Assembly (NCBI RefSeq): GCF_000143535.2 | Contig: NC_037310.1 | Span: forward strand, 2,170,001 to 2,234,000 | DNA from: Botrytis cinerea B05.10 | Taxonomy: Eukaryota > Ascomycota > Leotiomycetes > Helotiales > Sclerotiniaceae | Length of the DNA stretch: 64,000 nt | Direction of reading: 5' to 3' | Program-made: the position numbers and the translations under genes | The notes under the pieces: model-generated | What the model was told of the DNA's origin: nothing | The model's input: the letters and a program-made list of their open reading frames with translations, nothing else | The model's database searches: none | Shown: positions 50,372-62,415 of the stretch, one piece after another | Layout of the letters: the number at the start of each line of letters is the position of its first letter | Numbering within the stretch: position 1 is the first letter of the stretch

Positions 50372-52203
50372 TCATCTCCCTCCAACCTGTCCCTTCGGAA
50401 TCGGTTTCACCCACGACACTGCCACATTAACTGCAATTGTGAAGACGCCAATAATCCAAAAACACCTCGCATAGTCCTTCCCCTCGTAGCGGAAAATAAT
50501 CGCAAACACGATTCCTCCCAAATTTCCGCACGCGCCAACGACACCACTGATGATCCCATTGGCGAATGGATGGATATGGGGCACAAGCGAAAAATTTGCC
50601 CCATTGCCTGCTTCGAGAAACAGTCCCATGCCTGCTACGAGCCCAAACATCGTGGAGTGGTTATGTGAGTCCGTGAGTCCGATGGCGATCAGAAAGGCGC
50701 CGGTGAAAATGGCAAGAGTGTGCAGCCAAATTTTCTTCGCCCACACGTTTCCTGTTTTGCGATAGAGGAGATCGGAGAGAATGCCGCCTAGAGGACGGAA
50801 AACAATGTTGAGGAGACCGAACATGGCTGCCCAGCGACCGGTTCCGGCTTCGCCTAGCTTGGGGAAGTTTTTGAGATAGTAGGAGCCGAGGATGGAGTTG
50901 ATGGCTAGCTCGGCACCGAAGGAACAGAAGTAACAGGAAGCGACAAGGAGGGTTTGTGGAGTGAGTATTACGTTGAGGGCTTCGTGGAAAGAGGGTTTTT
51001 GGATTACTTCGCCCCGAGCTGTAGTGAGCATTTCTTGGGGAGGGAGGGAAGCTTCGTTGTTGTAAGGTTCTGTGGTGCTATGCTTGGCTGACGCGATTTG
51101 TGCTTCTTCTTCAAGGCGTTTTTCATTGCCGAATGTAGAGTTTGAGGAGGAGACGGGATCGGTGGGCGTATGGATGTTATCAGGCTTGCGGTCAGTGATT
51201 GAACCGGGTACGGACACTATATTGTCTGAGGGGCTGTGGATGCCGTGGGCTCGGAGATTTTGTTGGACCGCGAGGTGTCTATCTGACCATTTGCCAGTTG
51301 GGGTGTCAGGGCAGAGGATGAGCATCGATATGGCCGTTGTGGTTATGAGAATAAAGGGGACGATGAAGGATACTCTCCAAGCGACATGAGCAGTGAGTCC
51401 TTGGTTCAGTATCAGAGAGTCGACAATGGCTGGCATGACGAAATAAGTTATTCCTCCTCCACTGTGTGAGCAGATGTTAGTATGCGATAGTTGCTAAGTA
51501 GGATGTTATGTATCAAGGTAGTTACTTACGAATTTCCCCAACCACCGGTCAAGGAGTTGGCTGTACCAACAATGTTCTTATCGAAAAAGCCAGTGGACCA
51601 TACTTGACATGGAACAAAAGAGCCACCGAGTATACCAATGAAGAATCGAAGGACCATAAGACCGGTTGCAGTCGTCACGGTGCCGGCAAGAGCAGTTGGA
51701 ATGGCTCCGAGTAGTAAGCATCCTGCAAATGTGACCTTGGGGCCGAAGTGATCGCAACATGGTCCTGCGACTAATCGGACGAGAAGTCTGTGGGGGAGTG
51801 TTAGTACTTTGAATAAACATTGTACGTGCAGCTTATTATACATACGTCGCCACAAGAGCAATAATGTTGGAATTTGCGATCTCATTTTGAGTGAGGTGAA
51901 GATCTTTCTTGATAGTGAGAGATAGCTAGAACAGGTCAGAAAGCGAAGATCAACAAACAACAGGACTAGATCATACCAATGGCGGAAAGGCATACCTAAC
52001 ACAAGGATTAGCATGATGTGAGGTCAATAAGCAAAGGGGGGGGGGATGACTAACCAGGACCAAAAGGCTATTAAAAAGCCCCACCAAGAAAAGAAGAACA
52101 CTCTGCCGTATTTGTTAAAAGGATTAAGGACGGGGATAGATCGAGCTTTTCCGTTGACCGGATTGATCTCTGGCGCCTGCCAGAGCGTTTGGATTTTGAA
52201 CAT
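50372..52203 (-). CDS. Nitrate/nitrite MFS transporter (CrnA/NrtA family)
   Basis: Five exons: 52203..52055, 51995..51977, 51925..51846, 51787..51530 and 51461..50372, giving 531 residues. Exon 2 is a 19-nt microexon that restores W-Y-A-F-P-P-L in frame. The family signature [16 protein letters not shown] is interrupted by intron 4 and is diagnostic of nitrate transporters of the NNP type, with a second related motif [13 protein letters not shown] near the C-terminus. Twelve hydrophobic segments can be traced, with a long hydrophilic central loop (~ residues 240-325) typical of fungal NNP carriers. The protein imports nitrate (and possibly nitrite) by proton symport at the plasma membrane. 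The gene stands alone here: no nitrate or nitrite reductase is adjacent, although they can be clustered in other fungi. GATA motifs upstream are listed separately. Confidence 0.95.
51977..51995 (-). other. 19-nt microexon of the nitrate transporter
   Basis: It lies between introns of 59 nt and 51 nt. Acceptor TTAG and donor GTATGA flank it. It encodes the Y-A-F-P-P-L part of the first membrane segment and is needed to keep the frame between exons 1 and 3. Confidence 0.8.
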
Positions 52204-55200
52204 GGCAAGAATGGTATGATATCGAGATGAGAAAAGAGAAAAGAGTTGTCAATTGGAGACTCGTTCTATCTAGATTGTTTCTGAACACGACTGATTTCTG
52301 AACTCTCAACTCGAGTAGATACAGATTGTTATAAATTGCTGATCAACTGAATACGAAAATCGAACGCATATATAAATTATGAAATGATATAGCCTGAGAT
52401 CATAGATAAGTGACGCTCGCCCACTGGCAGTTGAAGCATCTCCGGCAGAGCAATCTTCGGTTCAATCTATAGGGCGAGTTGATAATGCCATGGATCCCTT
52501 CCTTGCGCAGATCAAAGGTCGACCAGATGTTGGGCGCGGGTACGGAACGCCTCGTCTGTGCTTGATAGATAAGCTGCGAGCCGGGTGTAGTATAGGTGAG
52601 CCGAGTATAGGACAGTCCAGCTTAGCAGGCTTGGGCGCCAATATCTGGTGGCTGTCAGACTATCTAGATGTGTATCTCGACTCTCGAGGCTGGGATATTA
52701 GATCTCCGGGGTGGTTTGGTAATGGGGAGTCTATGTTTGCGAGCTCGAGGTCGAGATTATGCTGGGGGTTTACACACGGCTGATATGATTGAATATGCAA
52801 TATTGTAACGGGAAACATCTCTCGCGAGTGACTAGTGGAATATTGGGGGGGTAGTTTTGACCACTTCTTGGCTTCTTATACTTGGACTGTGTATTGTTTC
52901 CAACATTGATGTAACTCGGTAGCTGAAAGCAATACTCGAGAAAGTAACACGGTGATATAGATGGCGTCTTTGCATTCCTCCTCCCAAGCATCACGCATTT
53001 GCTTCTCTGAATTTAGAGACCAGTGTTCGGGGATTATCTCAGGAGAGGATCATCACTGGTACGGTCAAGATGAAACAAATCATCGCGCCCATGGTTTGAA
53101 TGTGTATGGATGCACACACTCATTAAAAGAAATCCGGAGCACGCAAACCTTAAATCCAGCATATCCAATCACGCTCTCTGTAATCTATCACATCGGCGTC
53201 ATCACCCACCCGGAAAAAAAAGGCTGGAGACGCTTCTGAAAGGCCTTCGGGGTATCGATCGTAGCAAAATCCATGAATGAATGAGGAAATGGCGTGGTCG
53301 CGTCGTCGGTCGCTTCTTATCTTTGACGAGGCTTAGCGACGCCCGGAATGGGAATCGACCCACTCGCTGTAGATAAGAGATTGTGGGGGAAAAATTTCGA
53401 GATGCAATTGCAATGCAGTGAAATGGAATGTTCAAAAGATATGGATATGACATGTGCGAGATTGCAGATTCGGTGTGTATCTGGCGGGGATATATATGAT
53501 GTATGTATCTTCCTTCTCCGCGGCCGGTGGGTGTGGAATTTTACGCTGTCACAGTTTTTTTTTTTTTTTTTCTTCTCTCTGATTGCGATTGCGATGGGCG
53601 CCGGAAACGTTGATGGTGTTTCGTTTCGTTTCGTTTCGTAACTTGCAATTGTGTATATGTATGGGTTCCTGCTCGGTTGTATTCGTGAAAAAGATGTGTG
53701 CACCAGACTAGGCATATACATATGAACAAGCAGTGGCAACAGCACAATATGATAGCATACGCATCAATTGGTCCTCGCGATGCATTATTCCAGAGTTGTG
53801 TATGGATTGGATTGTCCGGGTTCCATTCGCATTCTTCAATCAGTTCCTGGCCGCGGAGATGATCATTTCACAGTCGTGATATCGATATCTATCTCGAGGA
53901 CCCATCGCTTCTTTACTGTTGGTTTCATATCATATCGTATCGTATCGTATCTGTAGGTAGATAAGTAGTCCCCCACGATAGTGTTATCTTTCATATCTCT
54001 GATATCTCTGATATGCCGTCTGCAGATAAACCAATCAGCGTCTCTCGCGTTGTTCTGCCGTCTTATTTTAAATTAAGCCTTTTGGTGGATGTCAGGCACA
54101 AGTGGGCCTTCTTACAATATATATATATATACATGTACATATATACATACCTCCCTCTCTTTAGCTTCCGAGCAGGAAAAGCTTATTTGACCACTGGTGC
54201 TCGGAATTCTCGCAAGATATATAGATAGTAGGCCCCCCATCTTCAGCATATTTGCCCTTCTTCTAAAATAAGCTTAAATTATTTTGTATCATCCTTTGTT
54301 TCTTCCAACGTATCAGTATGTTCTTACCAGAAGCTTGCGGTGCAAGAAAGAAAGCAGTTGTCATGCTTACTGGGTCTCATCTCCCATCACTAACGTGTAT
54401 CTCAAATACTCGTTGAGATTCAACTAAGATATACAGACAGGTATTGATTGATCAGGAGCATCTCTGGTCGTTTCACTTTCCTCAACATACATCTGCTTTT
54501 TTCAGTATCCTGCGTAGGATTTGATGAACCAGGAAAGAATTCTGATTGAAGATAATCATCAACATGTCTAGATGAGTTTGGATAATTTCAGCATTGAATA
54601 CGACTTGTTTCTCTTCACAATTCTTCTAGCTTGTTGTATCTTTATTCATACTAATAGCAACAACCATCTCTAATTCCTTAAGAATAAACGAACCCCCTAC
54701 ATATGCTATTCAGATCATTGTTATTATATCCTTTGGGCTTCTCAGTATTTCCTTGATACAATTTCGATATAAATCGTTGATCTTTAAGGGCAGTAGTTTT
54801 AAATTTTACTTAATATCTCCGAGAAAGAGATATCTTGAACTTCGAATTTCATACGGGAGCATATCTATCTTTTCTTTGGTAGCTTCAACACTAAACTCTC
54901 ATATTATTAATGAATTGTATTTTAAATGAGTGCAGCTCCATTTGATAAGATTCGTCAAGTCCTCTTCCTAAGCACAAAGAGTTTTTCGAAGGAGAATTTC
55001 CAATATCCATTACAAATTCTGCTTGCCTACTTGTACAGAGCAATTTCAGAAGAGGTTGCTTGGTACTGATAGTATAAAAATATGCTTTAGATTTGTCAGG
55101 AGGTTATTAATCTCTGTGTCGTAAATATTGAGACCATTAATAATGCAATAGATATGAGTATGTATATATATATATACATATCGGTTGCGATCAAATTGAG

Positions 55201-58200
55201 GAAGACTCTCAGAATTCCTTCTTTTCGTTCTTATTTCGAAAGCGATTGGGAAGCTTCTGAAATTAATCGCTGGCCTTTGTAGAGTTGGGAAATAAAAGAT
55301 CAGAGAATGAATGATACTGTTCGGGAACTTTCCTCATTTTGATGTTGCAAAAGTGGTATGTAATCTTGTTATGGAGCTTTTGCTAGTCTTTCAAATTGTC
55401 TATCACAAAATTGAACAGAACAGACATTTCATGCCCAGGACTTCCCGTTTAATCAGAGTCTCTCCATTTAATAAAGTCTTGTTTGAAGTCTGTCGATGAC
55501 ATACGGACATAAAGCGTACATGTGAATAGAAGTATAGAGGTCTCAGAACTGTACGACCCTTATCAACAGAGGGTTAGATTCCATGTTGACAACAACTAGT
55601 GGGGGTTGTGTATATTAATCGAGACATCTCTACCTCCGAAGAGAACCTGGAGAAGCTAAGAGCCATTAGGAACTCTAGAAGATTATTAGTTGAATTAACA
55701 ACACCTTCAAGCTCATCCCTTTGTGACGTTTATTATGATATTCTACTTCGCTAATAAGCAAATCTTATCTCCAAGAAACCTATTGACTTTTCACCTGTGG
55801 ACTAAACCACACATTTCAGTGCATTTTCGCCTCATAGGTTATTGAGCAAGTGCTTTTCGGAACTTTGGATATTGCCTCCATGCGCTTTTCATTCGCCTTC
55901 CTCTCAGTTCCTCTTTCTAAATTATCTTTCACAATTCATTTCTATCCTTCTCTGGAAAGTAATACCTTTTATTACTCTTTACAATCATTTATGATTCCTC
56001 TCTCTTTCCAGAAGGCCAAAACCTGCGATCTGCTAGGAGGGCAATACCGGAACACTAGCTCTAGAAAGCAAACGAAAAGACAGAAAAGATGAAAATTTTC
56101 TTTATCGATGTATGATGGGCGAGGATATTTTACTTATGGCCCTCTAGTAGAATTGCCTATTGTTGCAAATCATTTGACAAGTTGAGAATGTGGAGGATAA
56201 GAAGCGGGGTGTGTGTGGCTTCTTGATATCATTCCAAAGTTAAAGAAGCATGCCAAGAGCAATTCAAGTCACGCCGTCGCTTGAGAATTGTACGGCACGC
56301 TTTGGATGTTTTGAACTCCCTGGGGAAAGAAGGCCTTATCAAAAGTATGCTTCATCTGATATGACGTCAAATGGCTCAATTTCATCCACGGTTTATTTGT
56401 ATGATTCAACTCATAAAAGTTGTCATGAAGATGCGTCACAAACTTTGAAATACTGCAGATTTCAAACATACATCCAACATAAGTATGAAAACTGAGATCA
56501 ATCAGGCTTCTACTCTTGAACTTTCCGAAACATTGAAACCGACTCCTTGAGCCAGTTTTTGTGGGTTCATAAATGGCTGTATATCGCTCCCTTAATGAAA
56601 CTCCCTTCAAAATTCAAAGGCCTGATTGTTTTGCAATGGTTTTTACCATTGAGAAAAGAATCATATTAGTATATCCGTGCCTCTAATGCTTTTGAGCTCC
56701 GTATGGAAGAACAGCAGATGCACAGGTCGTGGAACCAAAAGAAGAGGGAACAAGATGACAAGTCATACTAGGTAAGGGACGGAACGAATCAGAATAGAAT
56801 AAGATAAGTGTGCAGGATCTACTAAAGAAGGGGGGATCGTAGTAAGTCAAGACTCTGTAGATTATAAATCAATTGGCTCTGATAGTAGTCCCACAAAGCA
56901 GCATATCTTTTGTCTTATACCTAGAAGTCTTGCAGAAAGCCGTTAGCTAGGACCAGGTAGCTGTTTAGAAGAAATCGTTCAGAGTATCTTGGATAGAAGC
57001 TTGAGAACTATGGATTTTATTCAATTTGATTCCTGAATTTATGATCTTAGCTAGAATATTGACCTCCAAGAGTACATCTCCCACCGCATGTTCCGGACTA
57101 GTCGAATCCCAGAAGCAATCTCACACGCGACGATGCGCCAATACTTTCGCTTTCGTTCCGACGCTGAAGAAAGTTGCAGGCTGCATGTTCCGACTTCCCC
57201 TAGGGAATTATGCGGTTTGATACTCCGGAACGAAAAACCGTTCAACAAAATTATCAGACGCTACGCAATCAAGATAGATGTACGTGAAGATTGTCGGCGA
57301 GCCCGAGTACAAAATAACAATCAAGCAAGCATTGACATGCAGAAAAATGGACCAAATTGGAACTTCACAGTCATGCCACGCAGGATGTATGTAGTCAATC
57401 GTCTCAAGAATCAGGACTTCCAAGGTTTGAGACGTTGCCCATGCATTGTAACATTGTCCAGCATCCATTAATGCACTAGTTGCGGCACAATAGATCTGCA
57501 CCTTTATCGATAGGTGTTTTATTTGCCCCTTCATCTATGTTAGAAAGTCCAGGGGTTGTTAGCACACCTAGTCGTCGTGAGTTGAAAGGGATTCTCACGA
57601 TGAACGACAGGTTTCTACGACCGGGTAAATGCCCTTGAAGCAGTGTTATTTTGATTGGGTTTTATAGGTTAGCTCTGACAAATCAAATATGGGTCTCGCA
57701 ATTAGCCATTTCTATCTATTGGTTCGGGTTTCATAAGACATAATCTCCCATCTAAAATGCGGGACAGAATATGGAATTTCGAGAACTGATCACGTCGTCA
57801 CCTTGTCAATGTGCCTTGTAACTGTTACCTTATCACCTTGTCAACATTCTCAACTTGTTTTGGATTCCATATCTTGACGGAGCATTCATATGTACATGAT
57901 CTCATGTATTACTGACACGTTATTTTTGTATCAGCAGTTTCCTACTTTATCCAGAAAAGAGGGGCGAACCCATGCAACTCGAGGCTGAAGGATCACATTG
58001 TGCCATCCCATTTACCGTAATTCAGAAGCAGAAGAGGCCAAGTGCAAATGGAGAAATGGAACGATGAGATCTAAACAGATATACGAAGAGAATCATTTTG
58101 GCGTAAGATGGGCATTCTGACACGCGGGAGAAAGTTTGCTCAAGATTGCTGACATACCTGTCTACCATTTCATTTCACCGCAGAACCGGATTCGAATATG

Positions 58201-60831
58201 ATGATTGACTTCATACAAATTGAAGGACGCATGGTTGTAGTACAGCAAGTCTGATCTTACATACTCGGCCGGTACAATTCAATATCTCATTGAGTGAACA
58301 TTCAGCTTTTACCTGAAAGTTCCCCTCGGCCACTCAGTGATATCAATTGCTTTAGCGTAAAAGATGGAGTCAATCGACCAAGTGGCCTTCTCTGCTCTCC
58401 AAGTATTCGCCGAATGAGAATCATGATAATAATCTGGCAACCTAGTTGAATAATTTGTCCTTTTCTCCTCTTGTTGCACAGCATATGCTGCGCTGTTGTA
58501 AACCTCAACTGGTCATCATATTTCGAAATAATATAATACGAAACACCACCTTTCTCGCCCTCTTGAGCAAACCATCTTACTCATTTATAGCCCAAACTGG
58601 AAATGGAGCAAACATCACAGACAAACCATCGTTCCGCACTTGCATATCCGTCAAGATTCCAATGCACTACGGTACAAAAAAGAACATGAGATTTTAATCC
58701 CTTCTTCCCTTCCCTCTTTGCATCTGCATAACTTTTTCCACGTTGTGCTGCAACCTCAGTCTGCAATGCAACACAGTAAGACAAACGAGCCAACCAACGA
58801 TCACCGGCCCCCAATCCCAGATAGCAACTGTACTTGACCCATCCCTATTTGGCCTCCATGTATGGCTTCCCTCGGCAAGGAAGACACCTTGTGCGCATGG
58901 CAAACCGGGATATCCTCAAGTCCCCTGGCTTCCCAAAATCTCACCGTGGCCACATCCAGCCAGGACTGCTAAAGGGAACGCTGCAGGAATTCCACATGCC
59001 ACGCCTGTTTAATATGCAGAAACATGGGTGCGCGCATTATGTATGTATATGTATATGTATGTAGCATTTAACTTCGTGTAGCACATGTAAGCAAAAATGA
59101 ACGACGTTCTCTACGCCGCCCGCCCAGCATGCCATTCTGCGTTTCATGAGTATGTAAAACGTGCTGTACCTGATGCTGCACCCGCCTGGTCTGAAGTGCC
59201 TGGGAGATGCAGAGGCGTTGTTACTAGCAGAACTCGCCCAGCTGTTTGTTGCTATTTGTGAAGGGGCTGTGTCGTGATTTGGGGGAAATTATGTACACGA
59301 TGGAAACCAATTTTCTTGAAACAAGAACGAGAACAGATGCAAAGGACAATTAACGAGTGCAATTCTCGTTTATGTGAAATTTCGGAGTCTGCTTTGATAT
59401 GAGTGGAATCTGACTCTTCAACCTGTGCAGGTATTACATACAAATCACACTGCAGATTGGCTCGAGGTGTGAAGGTATGATGTATGGTGTGTCGCACATC
59501 CAATCAAGAGGGAGATCTTTACTCATTCTTACCTCCCTCAACCCCCAACCGACACCAGCGAATGTAGTCGTCTCCCCCACCCCCAAAGGACTGTAAAGTA
59601 AGAATGTAATAATCACAAAGCACACACCGACTAACAATCCAGCTTGCAATATAATGACTATAGCATTGCCAAAGAAAAAGCCTCGTCGCCACCGGCTGAA
59701 ATCAGAGCTAACTCCCCTTTCCACAACCTGTTTACCGCACTTTTGGACCCCGAGTAGTACCGAACCTGACTCGTTACTGCCAACTTGACGCCTTCTTACA
59801 TTTTCGCCCAACTGCAAGAGTCACGTCCAGCATTCATTATCTCGACACTTATTTCTGACCCTCCTCTTCCATCGACTCCATGATTCGTGCACTCGTAACC
59901 TAACTCGTCGGTTCAGAGAAAGTTCGGCAATAATCATTCATTCGATCAATCAGTCAATGCCTTGTCCATTTGCCAGTAGAATATCCAGCCCGAGAGAGAT
60001 ATTAAACAAAAGAGACCAGCTAAGCATGAAAATTGAATTTGTGTTCCATGTTTCCATACTACCGTTTTAGTACACAAAACCACACAAAACCACACAAAAA
60101 TACACCAAAAAACATTGCCCATCCAGTCTTAATAATTTGATATCTTAATTCTTTTTCATATTTCCAAAGCCATAATACATTTAATCCAAATACCCAATGT
60201 ATACCTAGTATATTGATCCCATGATTGATTCCAAACAAAACGATTGACAATTGCTTCCAAGGAAAAGTTGGGGGTATAGCATTGCAGATTGCAGGTGACA
60301 ACAAGACCAGACCAGAAAAGCCAGTACAACATAAACATATAAATAAAAACAACCCAAAATCATTTTTTTCGCTCCCAAAAAACAAGACTCGCTATCCGGA
60401 TAACTAAAAGTGCCTGAAAGAGTGTAGAGAAATGAAGTAGATGATCATATACATAAAACCCGAAAGATATCTTTCTCCAGCCAGAACAAGAAACCTAACC
60501 AAAACCCCAATAAATAGATGCGGCCAGTGACAGCTTTAATTTTAACTCCTCCCGTAGTCCAGAGACCTGAATATGATAATGGTGATGAGTGTGACGATGA
60601 AATTATGAGATGACCCGATACCCGATATTCTTACAATTCATTCATTCTTTCTCATGACGTCCTATTCGTCTCGTCTTATCTCGTCTGGTCGCATGTAATG
60701 TCCAATTCAAGTAAATGATGAAGAAGAGCAGCCCCCAAATAAATCAAACCCACGCCCAGTGTTGCACAGCCCCTGAAAATGAAACGCGCCTCTGCGTCGA
60801 AAAGAAATGAAGCCCGTACAGAAGGGCTAGC
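52204..60831. other. 8.6-kb region without a supported gene
   Basis: Upstream flank of the nitrate transporter and the 3' flank of the zinc-finger gene, plus a long stretch in which I can support no gene. Frames of 60-130 codons occur (for example 57208..57534, 59434..59817, 60059..60385), but none carries a domain I know. The 59434..59817 frame has one strong membrane-like segment (NAIVIILQAGLLVGVC) with Trp/Arg residues before it. It may be a gene relic. Parts around 54.2-57 kb are AT-rich. An (TA)n run lies at 54118-54150 and a T run at 53556-53571. Confidence 0.5.
52405..52410. promoter_or_regulatory. GATA-factor motif upstream of the nitrate transporter
   Basis: The sequence GATAAG lies ~200 bases upstream of the start codon in the plus-strand reading, matching the HGATAR consensus of AreA-type nitrogen regulators. 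A second AGATAAG is at 52567-52573. Motifs this short occur by chance, so this supports nitrogen control but does not prove it. Confidence 0.4.
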
Positions 60832-62369
60832 TTAAGAGTTTCTCCTCTGCTTACATTTCTCATGTGCCATATGGCCATTTCTAGCAGTCGTTCTTGTGAA
60901 CTCGGCACCGCAATTGGGGCATGAAGATTTACTCGCTACACCTGATTTTTCACGTTGGTGGCGTAAAAGATTGGAGAAGGTACTGAATTGACGGCCATTG
61001 CAGCCATGATCCCAACACTGAGGCTTGGGTCGCGATTGCACGACACGAACGTGATCGCGAGGTTCGAGGGGCGAGGGATGAGATATCGAGGAGAGGGGAG
61101 TCAAAGGGGAAAGCGAGTGCGTGTGTGGTACATAGATACTGCCGAGGCTAGATTGATCGGAGGCAGATGAGAGTGAGTGTGGTCTAGGACTAGGAAGTGT
61201 TAATTAGATGATTTGAAGTGAAAATTCACTTTGGTTGGAAATACATACGCATATGAGGGAAGGGTACCATCGGGGCCTCCCATTGAGTATGGTGCTGAAT
61301 ATGCTGAGATTGGTGTATAATCGTTTGGACCCATTGTAAAGACTGGACCATACATATCGGAAGGTGTAGTATCAGTCACCGATACTTGTGGTGAGTATGG
61401 TGCGAGGTAAGATGGACTGGGGAGGCCATGACTGGGAGGACCTTGTGATAAGAGTGGAGTTGGAGCGAGTGAATTAGGGTTTGAATAGTGATCTGGGAGA
61501 GTTCGTGGTAACATGTCTGGTGTTGTTCTGTTTGATGCGTACGGGTTGCTCAGAGACCTCTCTCTTCTTTGCCTTGTCTTCGTTTCTCTCCTTGCATGGT
61601 CGCGCTGACGCTTCAATTCTCTCTGTTCAGGCGTGAGACTTGCTCGTGGTGGGCTATCTGAAATGGCTCGTGCGTACATTGGTGTTGGCTTAAGCTCGTT
61701 GTACGGTGATAGTTGCCCAGGACTCATATGTGGGCTCATATGTGGGCTCAAATCATGTTGTTGGATGAATTGTTCGTTCATCTCAAATTCTGCTCTAGTT
61801 AGTTCTATTACTCCCGAAAGGATTTTTGAATACATACGAGGCCAAGTGTATGATGGCCGTACACCGGCATCAAACCGTGGGTCATAATGCTGAATACCAA
61901 GAGTAGACATAGTTGCCGGAAGCGAATTTGAATGAATGGGAATTTTATATTCAAGATTTTCAATACCGGGAAACGTTTGCCCTGGGTGGATGCTTAGTTC
62001 AAGTGAGTTGCCTGATTGAGCTTCTGAATTCGTGATACAGGACCAATCTGTGTCAAGTTCACTCTTGTTGAGGACCGGAAATGGTGTGTATTGCTCAGGG
62101 GCTGGTGACGATAGACCAGTGGCAGTTGAAGATTCGGATTTTTGTTGAAGGAATGTGGATGTCGGTGGACTAATGAGTGTGGTAGCTGTTGTAGCTGAGG
62201 CTGCTGTTGCTGAGTCTGATGAAGATATATCAACTTGATGGTCTGAAGAAGTGGTGGGGTCAGTCTCAATAAGAAGACCTTGAAATTGCGTTGTAGCTGA
62301 CGACAGGTGACTGTCTGTTCGGGACCTGAACTGACGTGAGTCTCTGTGCTCCACATACGGTGAATCCAT
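60832..62369 (-). CDS. Zinc-finger-like transcription factor, unclassified fungal family
   Basis: Three exons: 62369..61838, 61792..61249 and 61189..60832, giving 477 residues. The frame extends upstream to 62411 through a GTG, but the first ATG is at 62369. A conserved basic patch [20 protein letters not shown] lies near residue 260 and resembles a short bZIP-like DNA-contact region. Close to the C-terminus are two Cys/His units: CWDHGC with a following NLLRH, and [20 protein letters not shown]. The first lacks an obvious second His, so it is an atypical finger. The rest is disordered and rich in Ser, Thr, Gln and Pro, with [10 protein letters not shown] repeats. It is probably nuclear. I do not know its target. 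The intron just before the start codon is described separately. Confidence 0.82.
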
Positions 62370-62415
62370 CTGTGCAGGGGATAAGAAGGCTGTGACTAGT
62401 AATGGCGGCACATAC
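62370..62415 (-). other. Probable 5'-leader intron next to the start codon
   Basis: The sequence upstream of the ATG at 62369 reads as a GTATGT donor at 62415..62410 and a CTGCACAG acceptor ending right before the ATG. It would be a 46-nt GT-AG intron in the leader, with the acceptor AG directly against the start codon. No ATG is present in the preceding ~100 bases, so translation most likely starts at 62369. Confidence 0.6.

Noticed and set aside
53336..53375. tRNA T-arm-like sequence (GGGAATCGACCCA)
   Set aside because: The loop is one base short and no matching acceptor 5' strand, anticodon arm or D arm is present.
60059..60385. Minus-strand 108-codon hydrophobic frame
   Set aside because: It starts at a non-ATG, lies in a T-rich strand that favours Phe, Leu and Trp codons, and has no recognisable family.
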